A stretch of 28,052 nt of DNA from Bacillota bacterium (GTDB lineage: Bacteria; Bacillota; Clostridia; Lachnospirales; Lachnospiraceae). The position numbers and the translations under genes were made by a program. The notes below the pieces were generated by a model. It saw only the letters and a list, made by a program, of their open reading frames with translations. It was not told the origin of the DNA and did not search any database. Numbering within the stretch: the stretch's first letter is position 1; each line of letters starts with the position of its first letter. Positions 14,550-24,100 of this stretch are shown here, one piece after another. The stretch is from contig JAEZLY010000237.1 of NCBI GenBank assembly GCA_023414985.1, positions 1 to 28,052 on the forward strand. Reading direction: 5' to 3'.

Positions 14550-16139
14550 CTATTTGCGGTTCGCCGGCTCAATATTGATACTTTTACCCTTAATCTTCGC
14601 CGTCTTCATTACTTGGATCACCTCGGATGCATATTCTCTCGGCACCTCTACAAAGGTGTATTTATCATACATATCGATAGAACCGATCAGCTTTCCGGGC
14701 ATTCCTGTCTCACCGGCAATCGCACCCAAGATATCTCCCGGTTTGATTCTCTGATTTTTACCCAGATTGATGAAAAGTCTTACCATACCTGCTTCCGCAC
14801 CGGTATCTCCAAAATCTTCAACTGCTTTCTCTTCATCCTTCGTACAGTCATCGCCCATCATCAGCTTTAAGAAGGCAGCGGCAATATCTAAGGAAGTATA
14901 CTCCTCCTCATTGACCCTTTCCTCAATGATATTCATCATCTTGGAGAGGTCCTCATTCTCAATGATAGATGCCAGTTTATCCAGTATCTTATCTGCTTTT
15001 ACAGCGGTTACATCATTCACGGACGGGATCGGCTGTGCCTTTACCTTTGTCTTGCAGTATCTCATGATGTCCTTCAGTTTATAGATTTCTCTTCCTACCA
15101 CCAGAGTAAATGCTCTTCCCTCCCGACCGGCACGTCCGGTACGACCGATACGGTGTACATAATACTCATCGTCCTGCGGCACATCATAATTGAAAACCGC
15201 CTCTACATCATCCACGTCAATTCCTCTTGCTGCTACATCGGTAGCTACGAGAATCTCTGTCCTTCCATTACGGAAGCTGTGCATGACTCGATCTCTCTGC
15301 TGCTGCTTTAAATCACCATGAAGTCCTTCTGCAAAATAACCTCGGCCCTGAAGCGCTGCTGTCAGCTCATCCACCTGTTTCTTTGTATTGCAAAATACCA
15401 GGGAAAGCTTCGGATTGTACATATCAAGGAGACGGGATAATACCTCCTCCTTATTTCTGGGTGTAACTTCATAGTAAAACTGCTCGATTTTCGGAACTGT
15501 CAGCTCCTTCTTTACCACCCGGATCATTTCTGCATCCTTCTGGTAGGTCCTGGCAATTTCAAGAATAGGACCGGGCATAGTAGCAGAAAAAAGTACTGTC
15601 TGTCTTTCTTCCGGAACCTGGCTCAGGATTGTTTCAATATCCTCTCTGAAGCCCATATTCAGCATCTCATCCGCTTCATCCAGTATGACCATATTTACAT
15701 TATCAAACTTTACGGTCTTTCGTCTCATATGATCCATAACTCGTCCCGGTGTTCCGATAATAATCTGGACCCCTGCTTTTAAGGACCGAATCTGTTTGGA
15801 GATCTCCTGCCCACCGTATACCGGAAGAATCTTAATGCCGTGCATAAAGGTGGCAAGCTTCCTGATCTCTTCAGCAACCTGTATTGCAAGCTCCCTGGTG
15901 GGGCACAGCACGATAGTCTGAAGATTTCTGCTTTTGGGATCAATCTTCATCAGCAAAGGAATACCAAAGGCCGCTGTCTTTCCTGTTCCCGTCTGCGCCT
16001 GCCCTACAATATCCTTGCCCTCCGATATTACCGGTATCGCCTTAGCCTGTATCGGTGACATTTCCTCAAAACCCATTTCCTCCACTGCGCGAAGTATGCT
16101 TGGGCTTAATTCCAGTTCATCAAATTTCGTTAATTCCAT
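14550..16139 (-). CDS. DEAD-box RNA helicase with DbpA-type RNA-binding domain
   Basis: A 529-residue helicase with all core motifs: Q motif (MSPIQAKAIPVI), motif I AQTGTGKT, PTRELAIQ, TPGRVMDH, VLDEADEML, SAT, VFCNTKKQVDEL, ATDVAARGIDV and HRIGRTGRAGR. After about residue 375 comes a linker and then a C-terminal DbpA-like RNA-recognition fold (VRLFINLGKNQRIKPGDILGAIAG). Such proteins (DeaD/CsdA/CshA types) unwind RNA during ribosome assembly, mRNA decay and cold adaptation. AAGGAAA precedes the ATG. The long structured leader fits a cold-responsive gene but does not prove it. Confidence 0.96.
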   Translation of the reverse strand: MELTKFDELELSPSILRAVEEMGFEEMSPIQAKAIPVISEGKDIVGQAQTGTGKTAAFGIPLLMKIDPKSRNLQTIVLCPTRELAIQVAEEIRKLATFMHGIKILPVYGGQEISKQIRSLKAGVQIIIGTPGRVMDHMRRKTVKFDNVNMVILDEADEMLNMGFREDIETILSQVPEERQTVLFSATMPGPILEIARTYQKDAEMIRVVKKELTVPKIEQFYYEVTPRNKEEVLSRLLDMYNPKLSLVFCNTKKQVDELTAALQGRGYFAEGLHGDLKQQQRDRVMHSFRNGRTEILVATDVAARGIDVDDVEAVFNYDVPQDDEYYVHRIGRTGRAGREGRAFTLVVGREIYKLKDIMRYCKTKVKAQPIPSVNDVTAVKADKILDKLASIIENEDLSKMMNIIEERVNEEEYTSLDIAAAFLKLMMGDDCTKDEEKAVEDFGDTGAEAGMVRLFINLGKNQRIKPGDILGAIAGETGMPGKLIGSIDMYDKYTFVEVPREYASEVIQVMKTAKIKGKSINIEPANRK

Positions 16140-16257
16140 TCTAATTTCCTTTCTTCGTATCTCTTATCTCATATAATTCCCTTTGACTGTCTGCCCTATG
16201 TATCATTGGCTTAAGTCTCCCTCTTAACAAAAGTTAAGTTATTTATATTACATTATA
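16140..16257 (-). promoter_or_regulatory. Leader of the DEAD-box helicase gene
   Basis: Leftward TATAAT (16252-16257) without a clear -35, followed by a leader of about 105 bases containing the perfect hairpin CTTAAC-AAAA-GTTAAG (16223-16238). The start of transcription is a guess. Confidence 0.35.
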
Positions 16258-16304
16258 TAGTAGTCACATCATTGTCCTGAGTAAATACGCTGTCATGCTT
16301 CCCA

Positions 16305-16337
16305 TAAAAAAGCTCTCAGTCTGTTCGACCAAGAGCT
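16305..16337 (-). terminator. Terminator of the YgiQ gene
   Basis: AGCTCTCAGTC (16311-16321) and GACCAAGAGCT (16327-16337) pair over 11 positions in the leftward RNA, two of them G-U wobbles, with a five-base loop. The stem then runs into TTTTTT. The wobbles form only in the leftward RNA, which fixes the direction. Confidence 0.85.
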
Positions 16338-16424
16338 GATTCATCTTATATAAACCATATTATGAAACAGATACTTTGCGTAGTATAACATCGAAAGCGC
16401 CTTGTTGTCAAGGACTTTCCCAAG

Positions 16425-18533
16425 TTATTTCCGCTTTCTTCCTGTAGATGAATTTCCTTTCTTCACCGCAGTTTTCTGACCGCGTCCGAAGCTTTCCGTA
16501 TTGCTTTTTTGCCTGCTTACCGGCTTTGACGCCCCGGATTTATGAAAAGGATCCTCCTTCGTTTTAACCGGTCTACTCTTATCTGAGACAGTCTTGCTCT
16601 TTCCATTTCCGATGCTATCCTTACCCTTGCCTGTATATCCCTGTTGATTTCCTTTAGAAGACTTCCTGTTTCCGAACGGTTTCTTACTCTCTGTTGCCTT
16701 TGTATTCGAAGCAGTCCACTGTTTCTCTTTTGCAAACTGCCTGGGACGTACCAAGCACTTTTTGTCGAAGCCGATTAGGTCCGCCCGATCCGCTTTGCGA
16801 AGCGCTTCCACAACCAGGTCATAATTTTTAGGATTACGGTACTGAATTAAGGCTCTTTGCATCGCCTTCTCATGAGGAGATTTCGGAACATAGACTTCCT
16901 TCATTGTCCTGGGATCCAGACCGGTATAATACATACAGGTAGATATGGTGGAAGGGGTAGGATAGAAATCCTGTACCTGTTCGGGCATATAACCAAGATC
17001 CCGTAAATATTCCGCCAGTTCCACAGCTTCCTTCAAAGTTGAGCCGGGATGGGAGGAGATCAGATAAGGAACGATGAATTGATTCTTCCCCAGCTTCTGA
17101 TTCGTCTTTTTATATCTTTCCTGAAACTTCTCGTATACCGCATTCTCCGGTTTACCCATCAGAGACAATACCTGATCGCTGATATGCTCCGGTGCCACCT
17201 TCAGCTGTCCGCTGACATGATGTTCACAAAGCTCCTCGAGGAATTGATCATCCTTATCTGCCATCAGGTAATCAAACCGAATGCCGGAGCGGATAAAGAC
17301 CTTTTTCACCTTGGGTAATGCCCTGAGCTTTCGCAGTAGATTTAGGTAATCCTTGTGATCCACCTTCAGGCTCTTACAGGGCTCCGGGAAGAGGCATTGT
17401 TTATTGATGCATGCTCCCTTGGAAAGCTGCTTTTCGCAGGCAGTATGCCTGAAATTAGCCGTCGGGCCGCCCACATCGTGTATATAGCCCTTAAAATCCT
17501 TATCCCAGATCAATTGATTGGCTTCGGATAAGATGGACTCATGACTTCTGGTCTGAAGAATGCGCCCCTGATGGAAGGTCAAGGCGCAGTAATTACAGCC
17601 GCCAAAACAGCCCCTGTTACTGACCAGGCTGAATTTCACCTCTGTTATAGCAGGAATTCCGCCGGCTGCCTCATAGGAGGGATGATATTCTCTCATATAG
17701 GGCAGAGAATATACTCTGTCCATCTCGGCCTGGGTTAGCGGCTTGGCAGGTGGATTCTGCACCACATATTCATTGTCTTTGTATTGCTCCACCAGTCTTT
17801 TTCCTGAGTAGGGATCTGTATTGCAGTACTGGATATAAAAGCTTTTCGCAAATTCCTGCTTACTCCCGATTACACTTTGAAAGCTCGGAAGAATAACCGC
17901 GTCATAGACCGATTCCAGACCTTTCGCCTTGAACACGGTTCCGTTGATAAACGTGATATCTTTTACGTCCAGTCCACTGTTGAGTGCTTCTGCTATCTCT
18001 ACGATGGAGTGTTCACCCATGCCATAGGAGATGAGATCCGCCTGGGAATCCAATAGAATTGATCGTTTTACCTTGTCGCTCCAGTAATCATAATGAGCGA
18101 GTCTGCGAAGACTTGCTTCTATTCCTCCGATAATGATCGGGATGTTCTTATATCTTTGTCTGATCAGATTACAATATACCACGGTTGCATAATCCGGTCG
18201 TTTACCCATTACTCCACCCGGAGAATAGGCGTCCGTCTGGCGTCTTTTCTTGGCAACCGAATAATGATTCACCATGGAATCCATATTTCCGCCGCTTACC
18301 AGGAATCCAAGTCTTGGTTCTCCCAGGAGAGTAATGCTGCTATTATCCCTCCAGTCAGGTTGAGCTATGATTCCAACCCTGAAACCATAGCTCTCCAATA
18401 CTCTGCTGATAATGGCCGGGCCAAAGGATGGATGATCCACATATGCATCTCCTGTCACAAAGACAAAATCGCATTGATCCCATCCTCTTTGCTCCATTTC
18501 CTCGATACTAATCGGTAAAAAATCTCTCAGCAT
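16425..18533 (-). CDS. YgiQ-family radical SAM protein
   Basis: A 702-residue protein. The N-terminal part (about 1-300) has the UPF0313/YgiQ signature (FVTGDAYVDHPSFGPAIISRVLE, IPIIIGGIEASLRR). The radical SAM motif is GCFGGCNYC (a CxxxCxxC cluster), with further Fe-S-type cysteines in CINKQCLFPEPCKSL. The C-terminal about 100 residues are a low-complexity Lys/Ser/Gly-rich tail, typical of this family in Firmicutes and possibly RNA-binding. The reaction catalysed by YgiQ is not established. The ATG has only a weak AAAGAAAG site and lies 30 bases after the lipoprotein gene, so both are probably in one transcript. Confidence 0.93.
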   Translation of the reverse strand: MLRDFLPISIEEMEQRGWDQCDFVFVTGDAYVDHPSFGPAIISRVLESYGFRVGIIAQPDWRDNSSITLLGEPRLGFLVSGGNMDSMVNHYSVAKKRRQTDAYSPGGVMGKRPDYATVVYCNLIRQRYKNIPIIIGGIEASLRRLAHYDYWSDKVKRSILLDSQADLISYGMGEHSIVEIAEALNSGLDVKDITFINGTVFKAKGLESVYDAVILPSFQSVIGSKQEFAKSFYIQYCNTDPYSGKRLVEQYKDNEYVVQNPPAKPLTQAEMDRVYSLPYMREYHPSYEAAGGIPAITEVKFSLVSNRGCFGGCNYCALTFHQGRILQTRSHESILSEANQLIWDKDFKGYIHDVGGPTANFRHTACEKQLSKGACINKQCLFPEPCKSLKVDHKDYLNLLRKLRALPKVKKVFIRSGIRFDYLMADKDDQFLEELCEHHVSGQLKVAPEHISDQVLSLMGKPENAVYEKFQERYKKTNQKLGKNQFIVPYLISSHPGSTLKEAVELAEYLRDLGYMPEQVQDFYPTPSTISTCMYYTGLDPRTMKEVYVPKSPHEKAMQRALIQYRNPKNYDLVVEALRKADRADLIGFDKKCLVRPRQFAKEKQWTASNTKATESKKPFGNRKSSKGNQQGYTGKGKDSIGNGKSKTVSDKSRPVKTKEDPFHKSGASKPVSRQKSNTESFGRGQKTAVKKGNSSTGRKRK

Positions 18534-18563
18534 TTTTATTCACTTTCTTTATTACAGTTAAAA

Positions 18564-19733
18564 TTACGCTTCAACTGACTGTGCTACAAGGAAATCAACG
18601 GTTTTTTCCCAAAGAAGGCTTTCCTTCACCTGATCCTTGGTACCATACTTCTGATAAAACTCATCTTCGGTCTTGACATCATATCTCTTCATATAGTCTG
18701 CAACACCCTTAGAGTATTCGTCATCTGACAGGGTAATATTCTCTGCCTTGATCACCGCATTCAGTACAAGCTCCTGTGCAGCTCTGTTCTCGGCATAGGT
18801 CTTCTTCTGATCATCATACGATGCCTGAGTCATGCCGTTTGCTTCGATAAATGCAGCCAGATCCATACCGTACATCTGAGCATACTGTGTATAATAGCTT
18901 TCCATCTCATAGCTGTAATAGTCAACCAGCGTCTGAGGATAGGAGGAAATCTTTGAGTTCGTTACAACAGTCTGGATGATACTGTTGATCTTCGCATTCT
19001 TCATCGTAGTTTCATTGGAAGCCGTCAGATCAGCACGAGTCTTGTCCTTATATTCGGCAACAGTTTTATAATCTGTATTTTTTGTTACATAGTCATCATT
19101 TAACTCAGGTAATTTCTTCACTTTGATAGAATTGATGGTAACATTGAATACAACTGCTTTTCCTGCCAGATCAGCTGCCTGATAGTCTGCAGGGAAGGTA
19201 AGGTCAAGCTTAACCTTCTCACCGGTCTTATGTCCGATCAGACCATCCTCAAAGCCTGCTATGAAGTTGCCTGAACCGATTTCAAGATCGTATCCCTTTG
19301 CGGTACCACCGTCAAATGCAACACCGTCCTTCAGACCCTCATAGTCGATATTAACGATATCGCCCTTCTGAATCGCTCTGTCCTTTACCTCTTCCTCTGT
19401 TGCATTAGCATCCATTTCATCCTGGATTGCCTTGTCAACATCTGCATCAGTTACTTCAAGTTTATCATAAGTAGCTTTCACACCCTTATACTGTCCCAGT
19501 GTGATATAATCGCTCACTTCATATGCTTCTTTAACCGGAGCCTGAACTGCAGGGGTAGGCTGTGCCGTAACTTCGGCAGTATTATCCGCTGCTCCTGTTA
19601 CAGCTGCTGTATTCGGATTGCTATCCTTAGTAACATTGTTGTCCAGCTCGCTTGCTATGTTCTTTTTCCCACATCCCCAAGCCAGCAGCATAACACTTAT
19701 GCTTATAACCAATAATAATGCTTTTTTCTTCAT
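18564..19733 (-). CDS. Exported FKBP/trigger-factor-like peptidyl-prolyl isomerase lipoprotein
   Basis: A 389-residue protein with a lipoprotein signal (KKKALLLVISISVMLLAWGC, lipobox LAWGC, lipidated Cys at about 21), a short acidic/Thr-Ala-rich linker, an FKBP-type domain (KGDIVNIDYEGLKDGVAFDGGTAKGY, IGSGNFIAGFEDGLIGHKTGEK, given in part) and a C-terminal region of trigger-factor type. The ribosome-binding N-terminal domain of normal trigger factor is absent and the protein is exported, so it should act as a foldase outside the membrane, analogous in place to PrsA. GAAAGG precedes the ATG. Start, signal and promoter agree well. Confidence 0.9.
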   Translation of the reverse strand: MKKKALLLVISISVMLLAWGCGKKNIASELDNNVTKDSNPNTAAVTGAADNTAEVTAQPTPAVQAPVKEAYEVSDYITLGQYKGVKATYDKLEVTDADVDKAIQDEMDANATEEEVKDRAIQKGDIVNIDYEGLKDGVAFDGGTAKGYDLEIGSGNFIAGFEDGLIGHKTGEKVKLDLTFPADYQAADLAGKAVVFNVTINSIKVKKLPELNDDYVTKNTDYKTVAEYKDKTRADLTASNETTMKNAKINSIIQTVVTNSKISSYPQTLVDYYSYEMESYYTQYAQMYGMDLAAFIEANGMTQASYDDQKKTYAENRAAQELVLNAVIKAENITLSDDEYSKGVADYMKRYDVKTEDEFYQKYGTKDQVKESLLWEKTVDFLVAQSVEA

Positions 19734-19811
19734 TCTTATACCCTTTCCTTTTCAATCCGGCATGACCCTATTGTTATCCGGAATTATATTTACAGTGCTA
19801 TATTCCGTTAT

Positions 19812-19840
19812 ATCATATTTGAATTGAAAAAGAAAGTAAA
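19812..19840 (-). promoter_or_regulatory. Promoter of the lipoprotein-ygiQ transcript
   Basis: Leftward TTTACT (19835-19840) and TATGAT (19812-19817) with 17-base spacing, about 80 bases before the start at 19733. Confidence 0.65.
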
Positions 19841-19949
19841 TTTCAAAATTTCCATAAATATTTCACCGTAAATTCACGGTTTCAGCGTATCTCCATACCA
19901 ATTCTATCCTCATTCTCCGACGTTTCAAACCATTGGTTTTTAGAATAAA

Positions 19950-20089
19950 GTGTCAGCTAGCTGACACTGTCAATACTTGCTTTGCAAGTATTGCCCGACT
20001 GCGGGTTGCGAAGCAACAATTACCTTACTGCGTGGTTTGCATCCTGCCCGGAGGGCCTATTAATTCACAGGACGCAATTTCCTATGAAT
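19950..20089. repeat. Structured repeat, copy A
   Basis: In order it has the 18-base palindrome GTGTCAGCTAGCTGACAC (19950-19967), an extra hairpin CAATACTTGC-TTT-GCAAGTATTG (19971-19993), CGGGTTGC-GAA-GCAAC (stem 20005-20017), GCCC-GGA-GGGC (20046-20056) and ATTCAcAGGA-CGCAATT-TCCTaTGAAT (20063-20089). The palindrome, the GTTGC hairpin and the AGGACGCA..TTTCCT hairpin recur in copy B in the same order. The extra hairpin at 19971 is absent from copy B, so it is a copy-specific insertion or a loss in B. No open reading frame fits. Confidence 0.85.
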
Positions 20090-20095
20090 CAGAAA

Positions 20096-20139
20096 CAGGC
20101 TGGTGTATCCTATGCATAAGATAAAGATACACCAGCCTG
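20096..20139 (-). terminator. Hairpin past the c-di-AMP receptor gene, probable terminator
   Basis: CAGGCTGGTGTATC (20096-20109) and GATACACCAGCCTG (20126-20139) pair perfectly over 14 bases with a 16-base loop. Reading leftward the tail is GTTTCTGATT, a poor T tract, so termination efficiency is uncertain. It also separates the receptor gene from repeat copy A. Confidence 0.6.
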
Positions 20140-20162
20140 GGTTGATTCCTTTTTCATGGTTA

Positions 20163-20480
20163 TTAAATCTTAACAAAACGGTCAACATCGGTGACAAAGA
20201 TTGTCGCACCGCCTACATTCACGACTACATTCATGGAGGCATATTCAATTGCACCGACCGGGTTAGATATGATCTGCTGCCTCGGCCCACATTCCTTTTT
20301 CACAATCTCTATTACCTGATCTACTTTATCTTCATCAGTACCTATCATCAGGGTGGTATTCCCTTCTCTCAGAAAGCCGCCGGTACTGGCCAGCTTAGTA
20401 ACATAAAAACCCTGTTTGTTCAGTGCTTCCGTTACATAACTACTATCTACATTACGGACGATCACATATATTAACTTCAT
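20163..20480 (-). CDS. darA: Cyclic-di-AMP-binding PII-like receptor
   Basis: A 105-residue protein matching the DarA/PstA family (about 109 residues). It has the start MKLIYVIVRNVDSSYVTEALNKQ (given in part), the TKLASTGGFLREGNTTLMIG loop region and the IVKKECGPRQQ segment, with a C-terminal GGATIFVTDVDRF strand. PII-like DarA trimers bind c-di-AMP at subunit interfaces; the downstream target is not known. The start at 20480 is chosen over 20504 because it matches the family start and AAGGATGGG lies upstream. Confidence 0.88.
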   Translation of the reverse strand: MKLIYVIVRNVDSSYVTEALNKQGFYVTKLASTGGFLREGNTTLMIGTDEDKVDQVIEIVKKECGPRQQIISNPVGAIEYASMNVVVNVGGATIFVTDVDRFVKI

Positions 20481-20551
20481 ATAAATCCCATCCTTTCTAT
20501 CCAATATCCCGCCTATGCGAAATTTGTGAAGGCAAACAATTTACATTCCAT

Positions 20552-20605
20552 ATCAGAAGACTATTCTTCTGATTTCATTATAGTATATGGATACCGGAAA
20601 GTAAA
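20552..20605 (-). promoter_or_regulatory. Promoter of the c-di-AMP receptor gene with start-site hairpin
   Basis: Leftward TTTACT (20600-20605) and TATAAT (20577-20582) with 17-base spacing. Immediately downstream a 9-base inverted repeat ATCAGAAGA/TCTTCTGAT (20552-20573, loop CTAT) would begin the transcript. It could be a 5' mRNA hairpin or an operator. Confidence 0.7.
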
Positions 20606-20662
20606 GCCAAATTCCCTAATCCAATATCCAAAACACTTCTGACTTCTTCGGCTTTTTTCGCA

Positions 20663-20717
20663 AGGAAGAGGCTGTCAGAGCAGTGATTATTAATCGCTGC
20701 TCTGACAGCCTCTTTCT
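20663..20717. terminator. Strong isolated hairpin, probable terminator
   Basis: GAGGCTGTCAGAGCAG (20668-20683) and CTGCTCTGACAGCCTC (20697-20712) pair perfectly over 16 bases, extended by AGGAA/TTTCT with one wobble to 21 bases. The loop is 13 bases. Only a short TTTCT follows on +. No neighbouring gene clearly owns it: ileS ends nearly 480 bases to the right and the + side has no gene to the left. Confidence 0.55.
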
Positions 20718-20771
20718 AAAGGGGGGAAAGTGAAAGATTTTTCAAATCTTCACTCTGGAGAGGAAATAGTT

Positions 20772-20807
20772 ATGAAATCCATCTATGTTAATTTTACTTG
20801 TTGTTAG
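20772..20807 (+). CDS. Possible 11-residue peptide MKSIYVNFTCC
   Basis: An ATG with a GAGAGGA ribosome-binding site nine bases upstream opens an 11-codon frame ending in Cys-Cys and TAG. It is preceded by a hairpin (AGTGAAAGATTT/AAATCTTCACT, about 20730-20755, one bulge) and followed by GAAGCCA/TGGCTTC (20810-20841). This could be a leader peptide or chance. A second start-like frame, MKNKTNCS, lies near 20912. Confidence 0.2.
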   Translation: MKSIYVNFTCC

Positions 20808-20841
20808 GCGAAGCCAGTAACCGCTCTGCAGTCGTGGCTTC

Positions 20842-20870
20842 TTTGAATTAACTTATATCTGTATTATAAA
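20842..20870 (+). promoter_or_regulatory. Rightward promoter-like sequence before the large hairpin
   Basis: TTGAAT (20842-20847) and TATAAA (20865-20870) with 17-base spacing. A transcript would cross the nested hairpin at 20961-21184 and enter ileS in antisense. Unproven. Confidence 0.3.
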
Positions 20871-20960
20871 CGGTAATTGTGTTCATTTTATTACTGAACG
20901 GTGAATTAATTATGAAGAATAAAACGAATTGTTCATAAATAATACAGGCACGACGGTTTT

Positions 20961-21184
20961 CCGAAAAAAGGCTGCTGCAAAGCGCTCGTGATTGACTAAG
21001 GTAAGAATAGCAGGCATCCCATAATACACTATTTGACGGACAGATTACTGATGTTGTAAGACAAGAGCAAACATACGTGTTTGATCATGGCTTACAAAAT
21101 AGTAAGATGTCCGGCAACCTGTGTGTGAGGGATGCCTGCTATCCTTACCTTATCTTATTCAAATGTCTTGAAACAGCCTTTTCG
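20961..21184. ncRNA. Large nested hairpin next to the ileS stop, candidate structured RNA
   Basis: A series of nested stems: CCGAAAAAAGGCTG/CAGCCTTTTCG (20961-20974 with 21174-21184, two unpaired bases); a 23-base arm at 20998-21020 with 21129-21151 differing at one position; CGGACA/TGTCCG (21037 and 21108); TTACT/AGTAA (21045 and 21101); TGTAAG/CTTACA (21055 and 21091); and AAACA-TACG-TGTTT (21069-21082). The single odd pair in the 23-base arm is A-C in rightward RNA but G-U in leftward RNA, which favours a leftward transcript, for instance the 3' region of ileS. A decayed miniature element with inverted ends is the alternative. Confidence 0.55.
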
Positions 21185-21191
21185 AATATTC

Positions 21192-24100
21192 CTACAGCTT
21201 CTCTACGCCAAGGGTTACATCCTCGCCGTTTAAGTTCCATTCCTTAGTAAAGCCCTGCGCTTTATCCAGGAGAAGCTCCTTCGCCAATACCTGTGACTTA
21301 ATCTCCTCAGCATTGCGGAGGATGATTTCCTTTATCTTATCGTTACCGCTCTGGGATACACGGATCTGATCCATGACTTCAAAATTCGCTTCTTTTCGCA
21401 TGGTCTGGATCTTACTGATAATCTCATTCACAAAACCTTCCTCGATCAGCTCCTCGGTCAGGTTGGTATCCAGAACTACGGTAATACCATGATCGGAGTC
21501 AGAGACAAAGCCTTCCGTCTGAGCTGCCTCGATCAGCAGATCATCCTTTTCGAGTACTGCTTCCGCACCTTCTAAGGTAATCTTCAGATGACCCGTAGCA
21601 TTGATCTCATCCATTGCTTCGTTGCCGTTCAGCTCTGCAAGGATGGTACGGATTGCACCGATCTGCTTGCCGAATTTCGGCCCCAGGGTCTTTAACTGCG
21701 GCTTAAAGCTATAGGAAGTAAAGCTTCTCACATCATTTGTGAATACGACTTCTTTTACATTCAGTTCCTCTGCGATAATTGCGGTATAGAATTCGGATAC
21801 AGCCTTGTCTGCCTTTACATACATCTTTCCGATCGGCTGACGATTCTTGATATTTGCAGCATTTCTGCAGGCACGGCCAAGTACGACCACCTCAAGCACT
21901 TCTTCCATATCTGCTTCCAGTTCCGTATCGATCCAATCCTCATGGTATACCGGATAGTCACAAAGATGGATGCTCTTCGGTGCCTTCTTATCTACATTGC
22001 GAACCAGATTCTGATAGATATCCTCTGTCATGAATGGGATAAACGGTGCGGATAGCTTCGATACAGTAACCAATGCGGTATATAAGGTCATATACGCATT
22101 AATCTTATCCTGCGGCATCCCCTTCGTCCAGAAACGCTCCCTGCTTCTTCTTACGTACCAGTTGGACAGTTCATCCACGAAATCAGCGAGAAGTCTAGCT
22201 GCTTCGGTAATCTGGTAATTGTCCAGAAGCTCATCCACGGATTTCACCAGCGTGTTTAATCTTGAAAGGAGCCATTTATCCATTACAGGAAGCTTATCAT
22301 ATTCCAAAGAATATTTGGTGGCATCAAACTGATCGATATTTGCATAGAGAACGAAGAATGCATAGGTATTCCAGAGAGTACCCATGAATTTTCTCTGTCC
22401 TTCGGTCACCGTCCCATGATGGAAACGATTCGGCAGCCACAGCGCCGAGTTGATATAGAAATACCAACGGATGGCATCTGCACCATGCTGGTCCAGCGCA
22501 TCGAAGGGATCTACGGCATTCCCTTTGGACTTTGACATCTTCTGTCCGTTCTCGTCCTGTACGTGTCCTAACACGATTACATTCTTAAAAGGAGCTTTCT
22601 TAAAGATGAGAGTGGAAATTGCAAGCAGGGAATAGAACCAGCCTCTGGTCTGATCCACCGCCTCACTGATAAAGTCAGCCGGGAAATTATCTTCAAAGGT
22701 CTCCTTGTTCTCAAAGGGATAATGCCACTGTGCGAATGGCATGGAGCCCGAATCATACCAGCAGTCGATAACCGGTTTTACACGTGTCATCTGCTTGCCG
22801 CATTCGGGGCATTTGATCGTAACCGCATCGATGAAGGGTCTGTGAAGCTCTATATCGTCCGGGCAATTATCGGACATGGACTTCAGTTCTTCGATACTTC
22901 CGATGCAATGGCGGTGTCCGTCCTCACATTCCCAGATCGGAAGTGGAGTTCCCCAATATCGGTCACGGGAAAGACCCCAATCCTGAACGTTCTTCAGCCA
23001 GTCTCCGAAACGACCCTGACCGATACTCTCCGGCATCCAGTTGATTGTATTGTTATTGGCAATCAGCTCATCCCTGACTGCAGTCATCTTGATAAACCAG
23101 GATTCTCTTGCGTAATAAATCAAAGGAGTGTCACAGCGCCAGCAGAAGGGATAGCTGTGTTCAAATTTCAGTATCTTAAACAGTAATTTCTTCTGAGCCA
23201 GCATCTTCATGATCGGCTCATCCGCTTTCTTGCAGAACATTCCGGCAAAATCAACCGCTTCCGGCTTAAATTCACCTTTGCCGTCAATCAACTGTACAAA
23301 GGGAAGGTCATAATTCTTACCGACGCGGGAGTCATCCTCACCGAAGGCAGGTGCGATATGAACGACACCGGTACCATCGGATAAGGTTACATAGCTGTCA
23401 CAGGTGACATAATGTCCCTTCTTATCCAATTTGGCATAATCAAATAAAGGTTCATATTCCTTGTATTCCAAATCTTTTCCGACATAGGTCTCTTCTATCT
23501 CATAGTCACCCTCCAGAACACTAAGCAACGCTTCTGCCAGGATATAATGCTCTGTTGCGGCCGCCACTGCCGGTTCATGGGCATGCTCCTCGTGTCCGTG
23601 GGAATGTCCGCAGGCGCAGCTGCCGTCCTTCTTTAGAACATTGCCCTTCTCATCCACGGTAACCTTAACCTTCACATAGGTTTCCACCGGATTGACACAG
23701 AGTGCTACATTGGAAGGCAGTGTCCAAGGGGTCGTGGTCCAGGCCAGAATATACTCGTCTGAGGTCCCTTTTACCCGGAATTTTGCAATGACGGATTTCT
23801 CCTTCACATCCTTATAACCTTGTGCAACCTCATGGCTGGAAAGAGGGGTTCCGCATCTCGGGCAGTAAGGCACGATCTTAAAGCCCTTGTATAAAAGACC
23901 CTTCTCCCAGATCTGCTTCAAGGACCACCATTCGGATTCGATATAACTGTTATGATAAGTTACATAAGGATTATCCATATCAGCCCAGAAGCCGACCGTA
24001 CCGGAGAAATCCTCCCACATGCCCTTATACTTCCATACGCTTTCCTTACATTCCTGAATGAACGGCTCCAATCCGTATTCCTCGATCTGCTCCTTACCGT

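Noticed and set aside
22722..23186. 154-codon + strand frame opposite ileS
   Set aside because: Antisense shadow of a well-supported synthetase gene.
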